A DNA stretch of 7,289 bases from an uncultured Clostridia bacterium (GCA_947176425.1 CAMWQV010000091.1:1-7289); one strand, 5' to 3'; shown: positions 1 through 5,810, counted from the first letter of the stretch. Numbers and translations: made by a program. The notes: a model not told the origin generated them from the sequence alone.

Positions 1-2
1 GT

Positions 3-104
3 GATGACCGGCGCCGCGATACCACGCTGGAAAATACCTACGACACGATTTATATTCCCATTAAAGAATGGGTGCGGCTTCAGCCGCAGAATGCTTCTGA
101 CTAA
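3..104 (+). CDS. C-terminal end of an upstream hypothetical protein (partial)
   Basis: The third reading frame is open from the window edge to TAA at 102-104. It encodes 33 residues, charged at first (DDRRRD) and then with an alternating polar/hydrophobic run, YDTIYIPIKEWVRLQ, that looks like a real beta-strand-rich protein end. The other two plus frames do not give such a convincing ending. The stop is followed within a few bases by the first copy of the recurrent intergenic motif, exactly as for the next two genes, which supports it as a true gene end in the same row. Codons 74-87 contain a perfect GCGGCT/AGCCGC palindrome inside the coding sequence. The family cannot be recognised from this fragment. 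Confidence 0.6.
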   Translation, partial: DDRRRDTTLENTYDTIYIPIKEWVRLQPQNASD

Positions 105-110
105 TTCCAC

Positions 111-130
111 TCCGCAAGGCTGACGACAGG
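111..130 (+). repeat. Recurrent intergenic motif, copy 1
   Basis: TCCGCAAGGCTGACGACAGG lies 6 bases after a stop codon. It shares the core TCYGCAAGGCYRACG with copies at 414-440 and 668-697, which also sit directly after stop codons. This copy lacks the clear CGG...CCG arms seen in the other two. Confidence 0.55.
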
Positions 131-155
131 CTAAAATCAGGAAAGGACGTGAACA

Positions 156-410
156 ATGAAGCTGAGAAAATATATGGTTTATATAGATGACGGGGACAAC
201 TGCTCGAAGCTTGCAATTCCTGCAGAGGATGAAGCAGCCGCACGGAAATACGTGGCCGGCAATGGAGAAATTATTGCTGTTAAGGACGTGACCAAGGAGT
301 ACCCTATTTCCCTTGTTTGCGTTTCCGATGCACTTAAAGTCTGTGGATTTGGTCAGACTGAAATAGATCTGATTCTTCGCACGCTTTCTTTGTGCGAAAT
401 TGCAGAGTAG
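156..410 (+). CDS. Small hypothetical protein, 84 aa, conjugative-element style
   Basis: The ATG at 156 is preceded by a purine-rich site (GGAAAGGA, about 140-147) at normal spacing. The 84-residue product is soluble, with no membrane segment or signal peptide. Residues 1-22 look like a beta hairpin (KYMVYIDDGDNCSKLAIPA). They are followed by an acidic/alanine helix with AAARKYVAGNGE, a strand IIAVKDVTKEYP, and a C-terminal helical part with GFGQTEIDLILRTL. The compact, well-balanced composition argues for a genuine gene. From memory it resembles short unnamed proteins encoded in rows on integrative elements of gut Clostridia, but no function is known to me and no catalytic motif is visible. 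It is followed 3 bases later by the second intergenic motif and then by a 63-aa gene in the same direction, so the genes are probably co-transcribed. Confidence 0.8.
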   Translation: MKLRKYMVYIDDGDNCSKLAIPAEDEAAARKYVAGNGEIIAVKDVTKEYPISLVCVSDALKVCGFGQTEIDLILRTLSLCEIAE

Positions 411-413
411 CAG

Positions 414-440
414 TCCGCAAGGCCAACGGTATCCCGCCGG
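414..440 (+). repeat. Recurrent intergenic motif, copy 2
   Basis: The motif starts four bases after the stop codon of the 84-aa gene, with core TCCGCAAGGCCAACGG. Short CGG (426-429 region) and CCG arms could form a small hairpin. It aligns with copy 3 over about 25 bases with few differences. Confidence 0.65.
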
Positions 441-475
441 TAACAAAACCAAAAATCAAAAAAGAGGTATGTAAA

Positions 476-667
476 ATGAAGAACCAGAAACAAAAGAGCG
501 TAAAAACCATCACTAAGGAAGAATACCAAAACCTTCCTGCTGACTTTAGGGGTTTATACCAGAACTACTACGGCGATCACCCAGAATGGAAAGGACGCAG
601 AATAGCGGCTTTCCCCTGTGAGCTTCCAGGGCTTTTCATTGAGGGCGTAAATCTCAAAATCATCTGA
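476..667 (+). CDS. Small hypothetical protein, 63 aa
   Basis: The frame is open further upstream (from 392), but that part overlaps the previous gene and the repeat motif. The ATG at 476, behind the AAAAGAGGT ribosome binding site (about 460-468), is therefore the better start. The product begins with a basic stretch (MKNQKQKSVKTITKEEY). A compact middle follows with the aromatic cluster LPADFRGLYQNYYGDHPEW (residues about 21-39), then a basic GRR, and a hydrophobic end FIEGVNLKII. The alternating strands near the C terminus suggest a small beta fold. There is no signal peptide or membrane helix. I do not recognise a named family. It resembles small orphan proteins that travel with the 84-aa type in clostridial mobile elements (recollection, not verifiable here). 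It is probably co-transcribed with the preceding gene. Confidence 0.72.
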   Translation: MKNQKQKSVKTITKEEYQNLPADFRGLYQNYYGDHPEWKGRRIAAFPCELPGLFIEGVNLKII

Positions 668-697
668 TCTGCAAGGCCGACGGAATCTGCCGCCGCT
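668..697 (+). repeat. Recurrent intergenic motif, copy 3
   Basis: The motif begins at the base after the TGA of the 63-aa gene. The core TCTGCAAGGCCGACGG is followed by CCGCCG, so a CGG-AATCTG-CCG mini-hairpin is possible. It is the third motif of its kind, each directly downstream of a stop codon in the same row. Confidence 0.65.
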
Positions 698-710
698 GGT
701 GCAAGCCCAG

Positions 711-730
711 CCGCCCCGTTCCAGGGGCGG
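711..730 (+). other. GC-rich hairpin without a U-tract
   Basis: CCGCCCC (711-717), loop GTTCCA, GGGGCGG (724-730): a perfect 7-bp stem of G-C pairs. It is followed by GCGCTTATAGG rather than a run of T, so it is not a standard rho-independent terminator. It could attenuate transcription or protect the 3' end of the upstream small-gene mRNA. Confidence 0.6.
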
Positions 731-768
731 GCGCTTATAGGACGTATTCCAAGAAGTGATGAAGCATT

Positions 769-891
769 ATGAAAAAGAACAGATTTGGCAGTATACAGAA
801 AAATAGAGTTTATAAAAATTTGCAGGAATATACGTTTTTCTTTGATAAATCCGTCAAAAACTGCATATTATCTTGCTGCAATCCACAATAA
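769..891 (+). pseudogene. Relic or partial duplicate of the start of the 219-aa gene
   Basis: An ATG at 769 opens a 40-codon frame ending at 889-891. Its first nine residues, MKKNRFGSI, are identical to the first nine of the gene at 1199, and the DNA over that stretch differs at only three or four bases. The next residues, QKNRVYKNLQEY, can be aligned to QMNKVYEVM in the full gene after a gap of a few residues. Resemblance continues upstream of the ATG (AGTGA...GC.ATTATG in both places). After about residue 21 the frame turns into cysteine/phenylalanine-rich sequence and stops. I read it as a truncated, decayed duplicate. The alternative is a short functional peptide. It is too short for confident assignment. 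Confidence 0.45.
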
Positions 892-903
892 GAGGTACGA
901 GAT

Positions 904-1185
904 ATGTTTAGCTTGTTTTTATTTCCCGCCAGTTTTTTGTGCGTACTTTTACTCTACAGTTTTCAGGAACGAGACACTTCCAAAGAAGTTGTCTCTCCCT
1001 CCCAGGAAATCCAAAACAGCGGCCCCAATGCCAGTTTCCTTGCCTGCTTGCAGATTATAGGCGCAACATCCACAAACAATAACTATGATCCCATAAAAGA
1101 TGTCCTCTCAGAGTTGGATCAGGAAAGCGTACAATACATCTTAGGCACCCCCCTTCATGCAGATATGGCAGGATATACCCAGTGA
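904..1185 (+). CDS. Small protein with hydrophobic N terminus, 93 aa, hypothetical
   Basis: ATG at 904 follows AAGAGG (890-895) with 8 bases between. Residues 1-20 form a continuous hydrophobic segment rich in Phe and Leu with no leading positive charge, so it could be a membrane anchor or an atypical signal peptide. Cys13 lies inside it but lacks a proper lipobox. Residues 21-45 are polar and Ser/Asn-rich. Residues about 60-93 include a plausible amphipathic stretch, PIKDVLSELDQESVQYIL. The stop at 1183-1185 lies 13 bases before the ATG of the 219-aa gene, an arrangement typical of translational coupling. A second plus frame over 785-1060 is also open but has no ribosome binding site. The gene sits between a relic gene start and the full gene, so it may be an insertion or a chance frame. 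I do not recognise a family. Confidence 0.45.
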   Translation: MFSLFLFPASFLCVLLLYSFQERDTSKEVVSPSQEIQNSGPNASFLACLQIIGATSTNNNYDPIKDVLSELDQESVQYILGTPLHADMAGYTQ

Positions 1186-1198
1186 GCGAGGCAATTAT

Positions 1199-1858
1199 AT
1201 GAAAAAGAATCGATTTGGCAGCATTGGAGCCTTTCAGATGGCCCAGATGAACAAAGTCTACGAAGTGATGAGACAGGACACTCTGAAAAAACTACGCAAC
1301 ATGAACGTTAATTACGGGATCAGCAGCGAGAATATTATTATGATAAATGAAGAAAGACTGCAGGAATATATCGAAAAGGTTATCAGCGACGCATGCAGCA
1401 GCGAGAAACGCCCGAATGATGTCAAATATCAGTACCGGCTCATCGGGAACAATCTGCTGTTTGCAATCCGCAGCAACTACCGCAAGGTACGAGTTCGGGC
1501 GGAGTACCGTCTTCTGAAAAATCTGCCCAAAAATTTCGGACTCAGTTTTCATCTGGTTTCACCAGATCCTGCACATGAGAATGACGCCTGCCGCTATGCT
1601 GCCAAATTCGATCTATTCCCGTTAAGCCAAGGGGTAGACCCGAATCACTCCGTTGATAATTGGGAAGTATTTGGGCGGCAGTACACAATTCGCGCCTACC
1701 CGTCGGTATATCCTTTGGAACGCGGACTGAGCCACCTGCAAAGATTAAAGGCGTGCGGTTTTGACTACGAAACAGACTGGGATTGGGAAACATTCCTGAG
1801 GGCTTTTATTGCGGCTTATGACAGGGGTCCGCTGCAAATGGTGAGTGCTGGAGAGTAA
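1199..1858 (+). CDS. Hypothetical protein, 219 aa
   Basis: The frame is open from 1157, but the ATG at 1199 is preceded by GAGCGAGG (1184-1191) at 7 bases and begins with the same MKKNRFGSI as the relic at 769, so it is the likely start. The first 65 residues are helical and charged (MAQMNKVYEVMRQDTLKKL, then NEERLQEYIEKVISDA). The middle (about 77-125) alternates basic and hydrophobic residues with likely strands (YQYRLIGNNLLFAIRSNY; GLSFHLVSP). The end is aromatic, with DYETDWDWETFLRAFIAAY at about 189-207. There is no signal peptide, membrane helix or nuclease-type motif. It is the last gene before the strong terminator at 1898, so it closes the leftward small-gene row. The family is not recognised. 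Confidence 0.72.
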   Translation: MKKNRFGSIGAFQMAQMNKVYEVMRQDTLKKLRNMNVNYGISSENIIMINEERLQEYIEKVISDACSSEKRPNDVKYQYRLIGNNLLFAIRSNYRKVRVRAEYRLLKNLPKNFGLSFHLVSPDPAHENDACRYAAKFDLFPLSQGVDPNHSVDNWEVFGRQYTIRAYPSVYPLERGLSHLQRLKACGFDYETDWDWETFLRAFIAAYDRGPLQMVSAGE

Positions 1859-1897
1859 CAGCTAAAAAACACACTCAGGAACAAAAATATATAGGAT

Positions 1898-1930
1898 AAG
1901 GGGCAGATAGTTTTGCTATCCGCCCCTTTT
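1898..1930 (+). terminator. Rho-independent terminator
   Basis: AAGGGGC (1898-1904) pairs with GCCCCTT (1922-1928), and GATAG (1906-1910) pairs with CTATC (1916-1920), with one A/C mismatch between the two stems and a TTTTG loop. The 3' arm runs into TTTT (1927-1930). It ends transcription from the 219-aa gene and insulates the next promoter. Confidence 0.93.
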
Positions 1931-1942
1931 ACAATTAATTTG

Positions 1943-1971
1943 TTGACTTTTTCTCTCAAATTTAGTATACT
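1943..1971 (+). promoter_or_regulatory. Sigma-A promoter of the 232-aa gene
   Basis: TTGACT (1943-1948), a 17-base spacer, and TATACT (1966-1971): close to consensus at both hexamers. The -10 lies inside a perfect palindrome TAGTATACTA (1963-1972). Transcription would begin near 1978, about 45 bases before the GTG start. Confidence 0.85.
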
Positions 1972-2022
1972 ATAGATTAGAAAATACAAATGATATTTCA
2001 TAGGCGATTGGGAGGTGTTTCA

Positions 2023-2721
2023 GTGAAAACAGTTCAAGAATGGTTGAAAGCTACAGACACAGAAACCCTGACAGATACGTACTTGGCTAATTATCCAATA
2101 GATTATCAGACAATTTCCAGCAGGGAACTTACATTAGGTGAAATCAGGGATCGAACACGAGAAAATATGATAGATTTCATCGAACGAATGAAGTCTCTTG
2201 AAGTCCGTACAGACAATAAGCCGATGGTGTTCTTTGCCTGCCGCCAATATGATGATGGTATGGAATCTGTGGCAGTGTCCCTGTGTGGGAATGAAGAACT
2301 TTGCACGGCAGAAAAGCCGGACAGTTATGCATGGGATTTGACCCCTTTTTCGGAAGTCCTGGGATACTATATTGCCGAGACGAAACTAACTATTGGAAAA
2401 ATATATGACGTACTTGCAGGCATCATTGAGGAAATGACCTTTTTTGGTTTTGATCCGGAAGAAAGGGAGAAAGAAAAAGCAAAAGAGGACCTTCTTGCCG
2501 CCATTGAGGAGATTGAAGACGGAAACTGCGATACTGAGAAATACTATACTCTGGATGAATTTCGGGAAAGATTGGGGATGAAGCCCAGAGAGCCTGATCC
2601 CGAAGGCGATGAATTGAAGCGAGATATTGTGAGAGCGGAATGCGCCTATAATGCTTACCAGCGGAAAAAAGAAATTGCCAATGCAGTTAAACTGCTGAAA
2701 GGCTGGCAGAAAGGGCAATGA
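2023..2721 (+). CDS. Hypothetical acidic protein, 232 aa (possibly DUF6557-like)
   Basis: The frame is open from an ATG at 1990, but that codon has no ribosome binding site. The GTG at 2023 follows GGAGGTG (2011-2017) by 5 bases, so I take it as the start. The protein begins MKTVQEWLKATDTETLTDTY. It continues with a basic/acidic helix (RDRTRENMIDFIERMKSLE, about 42-60), a strand-like core (KPMVFFACRQYDDGMESVAVSL, 66-87), and a hydrophobic helix region with TIGKIYDVLAGIIEEMTFFGF (123-143). The C-terminal half is highly charged, helical and probably coiled (145-168 and 195-228). It is cytoplasmic, with no membrane segment. The EEMTFFGFD region gives me a weak recollection of the clostridial DUF6557 family, which has no known function. 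The gene stands alone between its own promoter and a weak terminator-like hairpin. Confidence 0.82.
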   Translation: MKTVQEWLKATDTETLTDTYLANYPIDYQTISSRELTLGEIRDRTRENMIDFIERMKSLEVRTDNKPMVFFACRQYDDGMESVAVSLCGNEELCTAEKPDSYAWDLTPFSEVLGYYIAETKLTIGKIYDVLAGIIEEMTFFGFDPEEREKEKAKEDLLAAIEEIEDGNCDTEKYYTLDEFRERLGMKPREPDPEGDELKRDIVRAECAYNAYQRKKEIANAVKLLKGWQKGQ

Positions 2722-2742
2722 ATTGTCGCGATATTGTGCATC

Positions 2743-2765
2743 AAAACCCGACAAATCGGGATTTT
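2743..2765 (+). terminator. Weak terminator-like hairpin
   Basis: CCCGA (2747-2751), loop CAAA, TCGGG (2756-2760). Flanking AAA/TTT can extend the stem past an A/A mismatch, and the 3' arm ends in ATTTT. It lies 22 bases after the 232-aa gene. The stem is short and the T-run brief, so termination is probably partial. Confidence 0.5.
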
Positions 2766-2853
2766 AGGCAGAAATAAATAACATGGACTGTTTTGCTTGC
2801 CCATGCTTGGTATAGGCAGATACAGCGAACAACCAAACAGGAGATTATTTCAT

Positions 2854-3444
2854 ATGAATTTTTTTAAACATTTTCAGCGTCAGAATACTGGCGTTCGTCC
2901 TCACCAAATTATTTTTGAGAAAGAGAACCCCGAAAACACATACATCTCTTGGGAAGACAAGATGAAGCCGCGTATCAAGCTGGATGACGGCATCACCCCG
3001 GAAGAGTATCAAGCTCTGGTTTCCCGCTGGGATGAGATGCTGTCTCTGGCTGAAGAGATTATCTGGCAGAACTATCTAAACCCTAAGAGTGATGACCTCA
3101 TGTCCGAGGTGGACTCTTTCCCAGACATTCGATACCTCACAGGAAATTATTATGTGGGGGATGTATCCTATGGCTATATCTATCGGGATGAAAAATATCA
3201 GCCCTACCAGATCAAGGAGGGGCGTCTGCGGCATAAGCACCATAATGGTAAAGAGTGGTTGGAGGAATGGCTCCCTTTGGACAGCCCTGAAATCACCAGA
3301 TATTATCAGATTATTCTCCAACTGCATCTCACTGGTGACGAGGACGGTGAGGAGAAGGATTATATGGGTCTGGACTTGACAGCGGAATTTGTGGATCTGA
3401 ACGCTCCTCTGGAATTTGAGATACTTTCCCACGATGTAATATAA
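2854..3444 (+). CDS. Hypothetical protein, 196 aa
   Basis: The open frame extends up to 2797, but the ATG at 2854 is the first with a good ribosome binding site (AGGAG, 2839-2843, 10 bases away). The protein starts with a short basic segment (MNFFKHFQRQ). After that it is acidic: a helix around residues 48-75 (TPEEYQALVSRWDEMLSLAEEII), a central strand-rich part with RYLTGNYYVGDVSYGYIYRDEKYQPYQI (93-120), a histidine/lysine patch RHKHHNGKEW (126-135), and a helix-strand end with YYQIILQLHL (150-159). There is no signal peptide, membrane helix or recognisable catalytic motif. The size, acidity and stand-alone position resemble stress or toxin-immunity orphans, but that is only an analogy. No convincing promoter is visible in the 130 bases upstream, so partial read-through from the 232-aa gene is possible. 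Confidence 0.78.
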   Translation: MNFFKHFQRQNTGVRPHQIIFEKENPENTYISWEDKMKPRIKLDDGITPEEYQALVSRWDEMLSLAEEIIWQNYLNPKSDDLMSEVDSFPDIRYLTGNYYVGDVSYGYIYRDEKYQPYQIKEGRLRHKHHNGKEWLEEWLPLDSPEITRYYQIILQLHLTGDEDGEEKDYMGLDLTAEFVDLNAPLEFEILSHDVI

Positions 3445-3465
3445 TTCAATGACTTCCAGCTTATC

Positions 3466-3482
3466 GGGAACTTTTCCCTTTT
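3466..3482 (+). terminator. Weak rho-independent terminator candidate
   Basis: GGGAA (3466-3470), a 3-base loop, TTCCC (3474-3478), then TTTT. It sits 21 bases after the 196-aa gene. The stem has only 5 pairs, so confidence is limited. The following bases up to 3529 hold nothing recognisable. Confidence 0.5.
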
Positions 3483-3529
3483 GGTGAAGTGAAGCAGATC
3501 ACAAGCCGCCGGACACCCTGCGATTGATA

Positions 3530-3863
3530 AATGTCTCTACAGACTTAGATGTATTTGTCAGCATCGAACAGCTGCCTGCGCTTTGATGACTACGCATCAC
3601 TGACTGGGCTGCCCATCATATCAGGGGTGCCAGCAATCCACGGCTGAAGGATATTTCCACCGGCACAAGGAAGCAACACCAGCAGTTTGGACCGGTGCTT
3701 CTGGCTGCGGCAGAGGCATCAGCTTTGTTCATGCCGGTGAAAAAGAAAGGATTATACTATATCGATCAAGCGGATTCTTCTGGACTATAGCAGATATATT
3801 ATTAGTTTTTGAACTCATTGCGCCGCAGAGGTTTCAGACATATTTTGTGCATGAGTGCTTGAT
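3530..3863 (+). repeat. Long direct repeat, left copy (A)
   Basis: This stretch aligns along its whole length with 6477-6813, starting AATGTCTCTACAGACTT and ending near ATTTTGTGCATGA[G/A]TGCTTGAT. By eye the identity is roughly 85 percent, with a few small indels and a divergent patch at about 3587-3622. Homology stops abruptly on both sides. The two copies are in the same orientation and flank the kinase/DUF1801/split-barrel module. No terminal inverted repeats or obvious target-site duplications were found, so it is not a standard insertion sequence or MITE. Confidence 0.88.
3590..3790 (+). pseudogene. 3' end of a broken protein gene inside repeat A
   Basis: The frame opens after a stop at 3587-3589 and runs to TAG at 3788-3790. 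The last 54 residues, beginning GASNPRLKDISTGTRKQH, match copy B at 48 of 54 positions. In the matching codons, 7 of 13 changed codons are synonymous and the rest conservative (Val/Ala, Leu/Met, Ala/Ser), which suggests both descend from a translated gene. The 5' part is lost: there is no start codon with a ribosome binding site, and a 1-base length difference from copy B plus an in-frame stop break the frame. The tail KKKGLYYIDQ and the Ala/Leu-rich helix before it do not call up a family for me. It is probably non-functional. Confidence 0.55.
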
Positions 3864-3895
3864 TTGGAACTTTAACCACAAACCAACTGAGAGAT

Positions 3896-5236
3896 TCACA
3901 TAGACAACCGCTGTTCCAGGGAACAGGCACCAACTGCAATTAAACTGCTGATGGCGGCTCCAAAAGCGGCTTCTTCTTCATTGCGCTCCACTTCCAGCGG
4001 CATACCAAAACGATCTTGGATGATATTTTGAAGCGCCGTATTTCTGCGGACACCATTGCCGGAGGCAATCAGCCTGCTTTTTGCGATTCCAGTTCCGTTC
4101 TGCATAGCGGTATACAGGTCGTAAAGTTCCTGTGCTATGCCGTTCAGAACGCCGCGTATGATGGAAGCAGGGTGGAAATTAGATGTACGGATTCCCTCAA
4201 TCATCCCAGTTTCGTTTGGATTTTCCCGCGTTCCCGCAAAAGTTGTCCGCACTTTCCAAGATTCTGTCTGGTTTGTCTGCTGCTCCAGCAAGCGTTTCAT
4301 GACCTCAAATTGTGGCACATCCGGCGCACCGGCCGCTGCGGCATACTCACGGAAAAAGCTTTCCAACGCTGCGAAAGCAGCCCCTCCGCAGATCGTGGCT
4401 CCTACCAAAAGGAATTTGTCTTTTGTCAATGGGCGGGACTCGATCCCATAGCCTTCATAATACTGATCTGACAGCACGGAAATTTGGGCGCCGGTGCCGA
4501 CATTCACTAACACAGCATTTTCTCCATCGGTAACAGAGCCAATATAGCTTGCCTGATTGTCTCCCAGCGAAACACTGACCGGGATGCCGTGAAATGTTCC
4601 CATCGGCACGATTTCCGGAGTTACTGCTGGCAGCATCGACAGCTCAACCCCAGCGGCTTCTGCAATGTCCCTCCGGAAGTCTTTGGCGACTGGATCATAA
4701 AGGCCCATTCCTGCGGCCTGACTGATGTGAAGCAGGGGACGGCTTTTTCCGGTCAGTGTCATTCCAAGATAGTCGGCGACTGTACAGAAAGAAACCGCTT
4801 CAGCAGGAACAAGACCTTTTTTGACATTGTAGAGATGCGTGACCATGCCGTAGCCTTTAGACGCTTTTACTCCATACTCCTCCGATAAAATTGCACAGAG
4901 GGTTCTCCCATCAAAGTCAGGCAGATTGCCCCGACCGTCCTGCCATGTATAAAGCGGACTGACTGCGCTGCCGTTTCTGTCTGTATAGACGATGCCGTGC
5001 ATCTGACCAGTCAGTCCGATCGCCGCAATGTCGCTGTATGTGGTCAGAATTTCGTCCAGCACAGCGCGAACGCGCAACAGGATCACCTGTGCATCCTGAA
5101 TACGTTCTTCTGGATTTTTTGATGGAAGAAAGCAGCCGTTTTTGATGGTGTATTTCCGTTCCGCCATGAAACTGCCGCAGTCCATAACTACAATGCTGAT
5201 GGTGGTTGTCCCAACATCTATTCCTATACTTTTCAT
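3896..5236 (-). CDS. FGGY-family carbohydrate kinase, sedoheptulokinase-like
   Basis: The protein is complete at 446 aa. Its ATG (5236) is preceded on the minus strand by AGGAG 7 bases away. FGGY kinases transfer the ATP gamma-phosphate to a sugar in the cytoplasm. In order, I see the N-terminal nucleotide-phosphate motif IGIDVGTTT (4-12), GLTGQMHG (74-81), TWQDGR (97-102), the region with the presumed catalytic base SLGDNQAS (D226), the second phosphate motif NVGTGAQIS (245-253), and the adenosine motif ASGNG (391-395) with a C-terminal EEAAFGAA (421-428). QMHG plus TWQDGR and the short overall length match sedoheptulokinase (SHPK-like) members, which make sedoheptulose 7-phosphate for the pentose phosphate pathway. 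A related ketose or polyol is possible. No transporter, isomerase or transketolase lies next to it. It faces left, divergent from the DUF1801 gene. Its 3' end is 32 bases from repeat A, and no clear terminator is seen there. Confidence 0.93.
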   Translation of the reverse strand: MKSIGIDVGTTTISIVVMDCGSFMAERKYTIKNGCFLPSKNPEERIQDAQVILLRVRAVLDEILTTYSDIAAIGLTGQMHGIVYTDRNGSAVSPLYTWQDGRGNLPDFDGRTLCAILSEEYGVKASKGYGMVTHLYNVKKGLVPAEAVSFCTVADYLGMTLTGKSRPLLHISQAAGMGLYDPVAKDFRRDIAEAAGVELSMLPAVTPEIVPMGTFHGIPVSVSLGDNQASYIGSVTDGENAVLVNVGTGAQISVLSDQYYEGYGIESRPLTKDKFLLVGATICGGAAFAALESFFREYAAAAGAPDVPQFEVMKRLLEQQTNQTESWKVRTTFAGTRENPNETGMIEGIRTSNFHPASIIRGVLNGIAQELYDLYTAMQNGTGIAKSRLIASGNGVRRNTALQNIIQDRFGMPLEVERNEEEAAFGAAISSLIAVGACSLEQRLSM

Positions 5237-5267
5237 CTAGGATCTCCTATACATTTTATTGAAAACA

Positions 5268-5308
5268 GATTGCCTGAAGTCAGTGCCTGTGTTATGATGA
5301 AGGCAATC
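5268..5308. promoter_or_regulatory. Inverted repeat, candidate operator in divergent region
   Basis: GATTGCCT (5268-5275) and AGGCAATC (5301-5308) are perfect 8-bp inverted half-sites about 33 bases apart, near three helical turns. The left half covers the -35 box of the DUF1801 promoter and the right half covers its probable start site. It could bind a repressor acting on one or both divergent genes. No regulator gene is in the window. Confidence 0.45.
5270..5298 (+). promoter_or_regulatory. Sigma-A promoter of the DUF1801 gene
   Basis: TTGCCT (5270-5275), a 17-base spacer, and TATGAT (5293-5298). It lies about 35 bases before the ATG at 5333. The opposite strand has only a poor candidate for the kinase (TAAAAT with a distant CTGACT). 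Confidence 0.7.
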
Positions 5309-5332
5309 AGCTGAAATTTGTGGAGGTGCATT

Positions 5333-5743
5333 ATGTGGATGTGTCCAAACTGTGGAAGAACATTTAAACGGACAAATCAAAATCATTCCTGCGGCAAGGC
5401 CCCTGCTTCTATTGATGAATATATCTTGAGTCAGAAAAAAGATCTCCAAGGGACACTTGTTCTGCTTAAAAATTGTATACATCATGCCATACCGGAAGCG
5501 GAGGAAACCATTGCATGGGGGATGCCCACATGGAAAAAGAAGGGCAATATCATTCATTTTGCGGCAGGCAAAAATCATATAGGCATTTATGCAGGACAGG
5601 AGGCGGTCTTGTTTTTTGCAGAGAGATTAAAGGGGATTGAGACATACAAAGGCGTGATCCGCTTAAAGTTCCATCAGGAAATACCTCTGCCGCTTATTTC
5701 TGATATTGCGAAATGGTGTTTCGAAATGGATCAAATGAATTAG
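5333..5743 (+). CDS. DUF1801 (YdhG-like) protein with N-terminal zinc knuckle
   Basis: ATG at 5333 follows GGAGGTG (5322-5328). The upstream in-frame TTG at 5318 precedes that site and is unlikely. The product has 136 aa. Residues 4-20 hold CPNCGRTFKRTNQNHSC: two cysteines as CxxC, then His18 and Cys20, a probable single zinc site. Residues 25-135 are a full-length DUF1801 domain (YdhG/Fra-type fold, related to frataxin-like iron-handling proteins), with the hallmark ETIAWGMPTWKKKGNIIHFA (58-77), HIGIY (82-86) and the basic end KGVIRLKFHQEIPLPLISDIAKW (106-128). The molecular role of this family is not settled; the substrate-binding groove is often linked to metal or small-molecule binding. 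It is soluble and cytoplasmic. It is divergently transcribed from the kinase and has its own promoter. The family identity is secure; the function is not. Confidence 0.92.
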   Translation: MWMCPNCGRTFKRTNQNHSCGKAPASIDEYILSQKKDLQGTLVLLKNCIHHAIPEAEETIAWGMPTWKKKGNIIHFAAGKNHIGIYAGQEAVLFFAERLKGIETYKGVIRLKFHQEIPLPLISDIAKWCFEMDQMN

Positions 5744-5810
5744 ATTTCTCATGAATTCAGTATAACATGAAAATCATGGTTTGAAAAGACGAAAGTTCAT
5801 TTATGCTCCC

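Noticed and set aside
74..87. Perfect palindrome GCGGCT/AGCCGC as a terminator
   Set aside because: It is inside a coding sequence, has a two-base loop and no T-run, so it is probably incidental.
1990..2022. ATG at 1990 as start of the 232-aa gene
   Set aside because: It lies about 12 bases after the predicted transcription start and has no ribosome binding site, whereas the GTG at 2023 has GGAGGTG in the right place.
3530..3863. Repeat as an insertion sequence or MITE
   Set aside because: No terminal inverted repeats, no transposase domain and no matching target duplications were found at the edges of either copy.
4016..4888. Several plus-strand open frames of 73 to 151 codons
   Set aside because: All lie antisense to the full-length kinase gene, have no ribosome binding sites and show Cys/Arg/Ser-rich composition typical of shadow frames.
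5237..5578. 113-codon minus-strand frame upstream of the kinase
   Set aside because: It runs antisense to the DUF1801 gene across its promoter. It has no ribosome binding site and an atypical Cys/His-rich composition.
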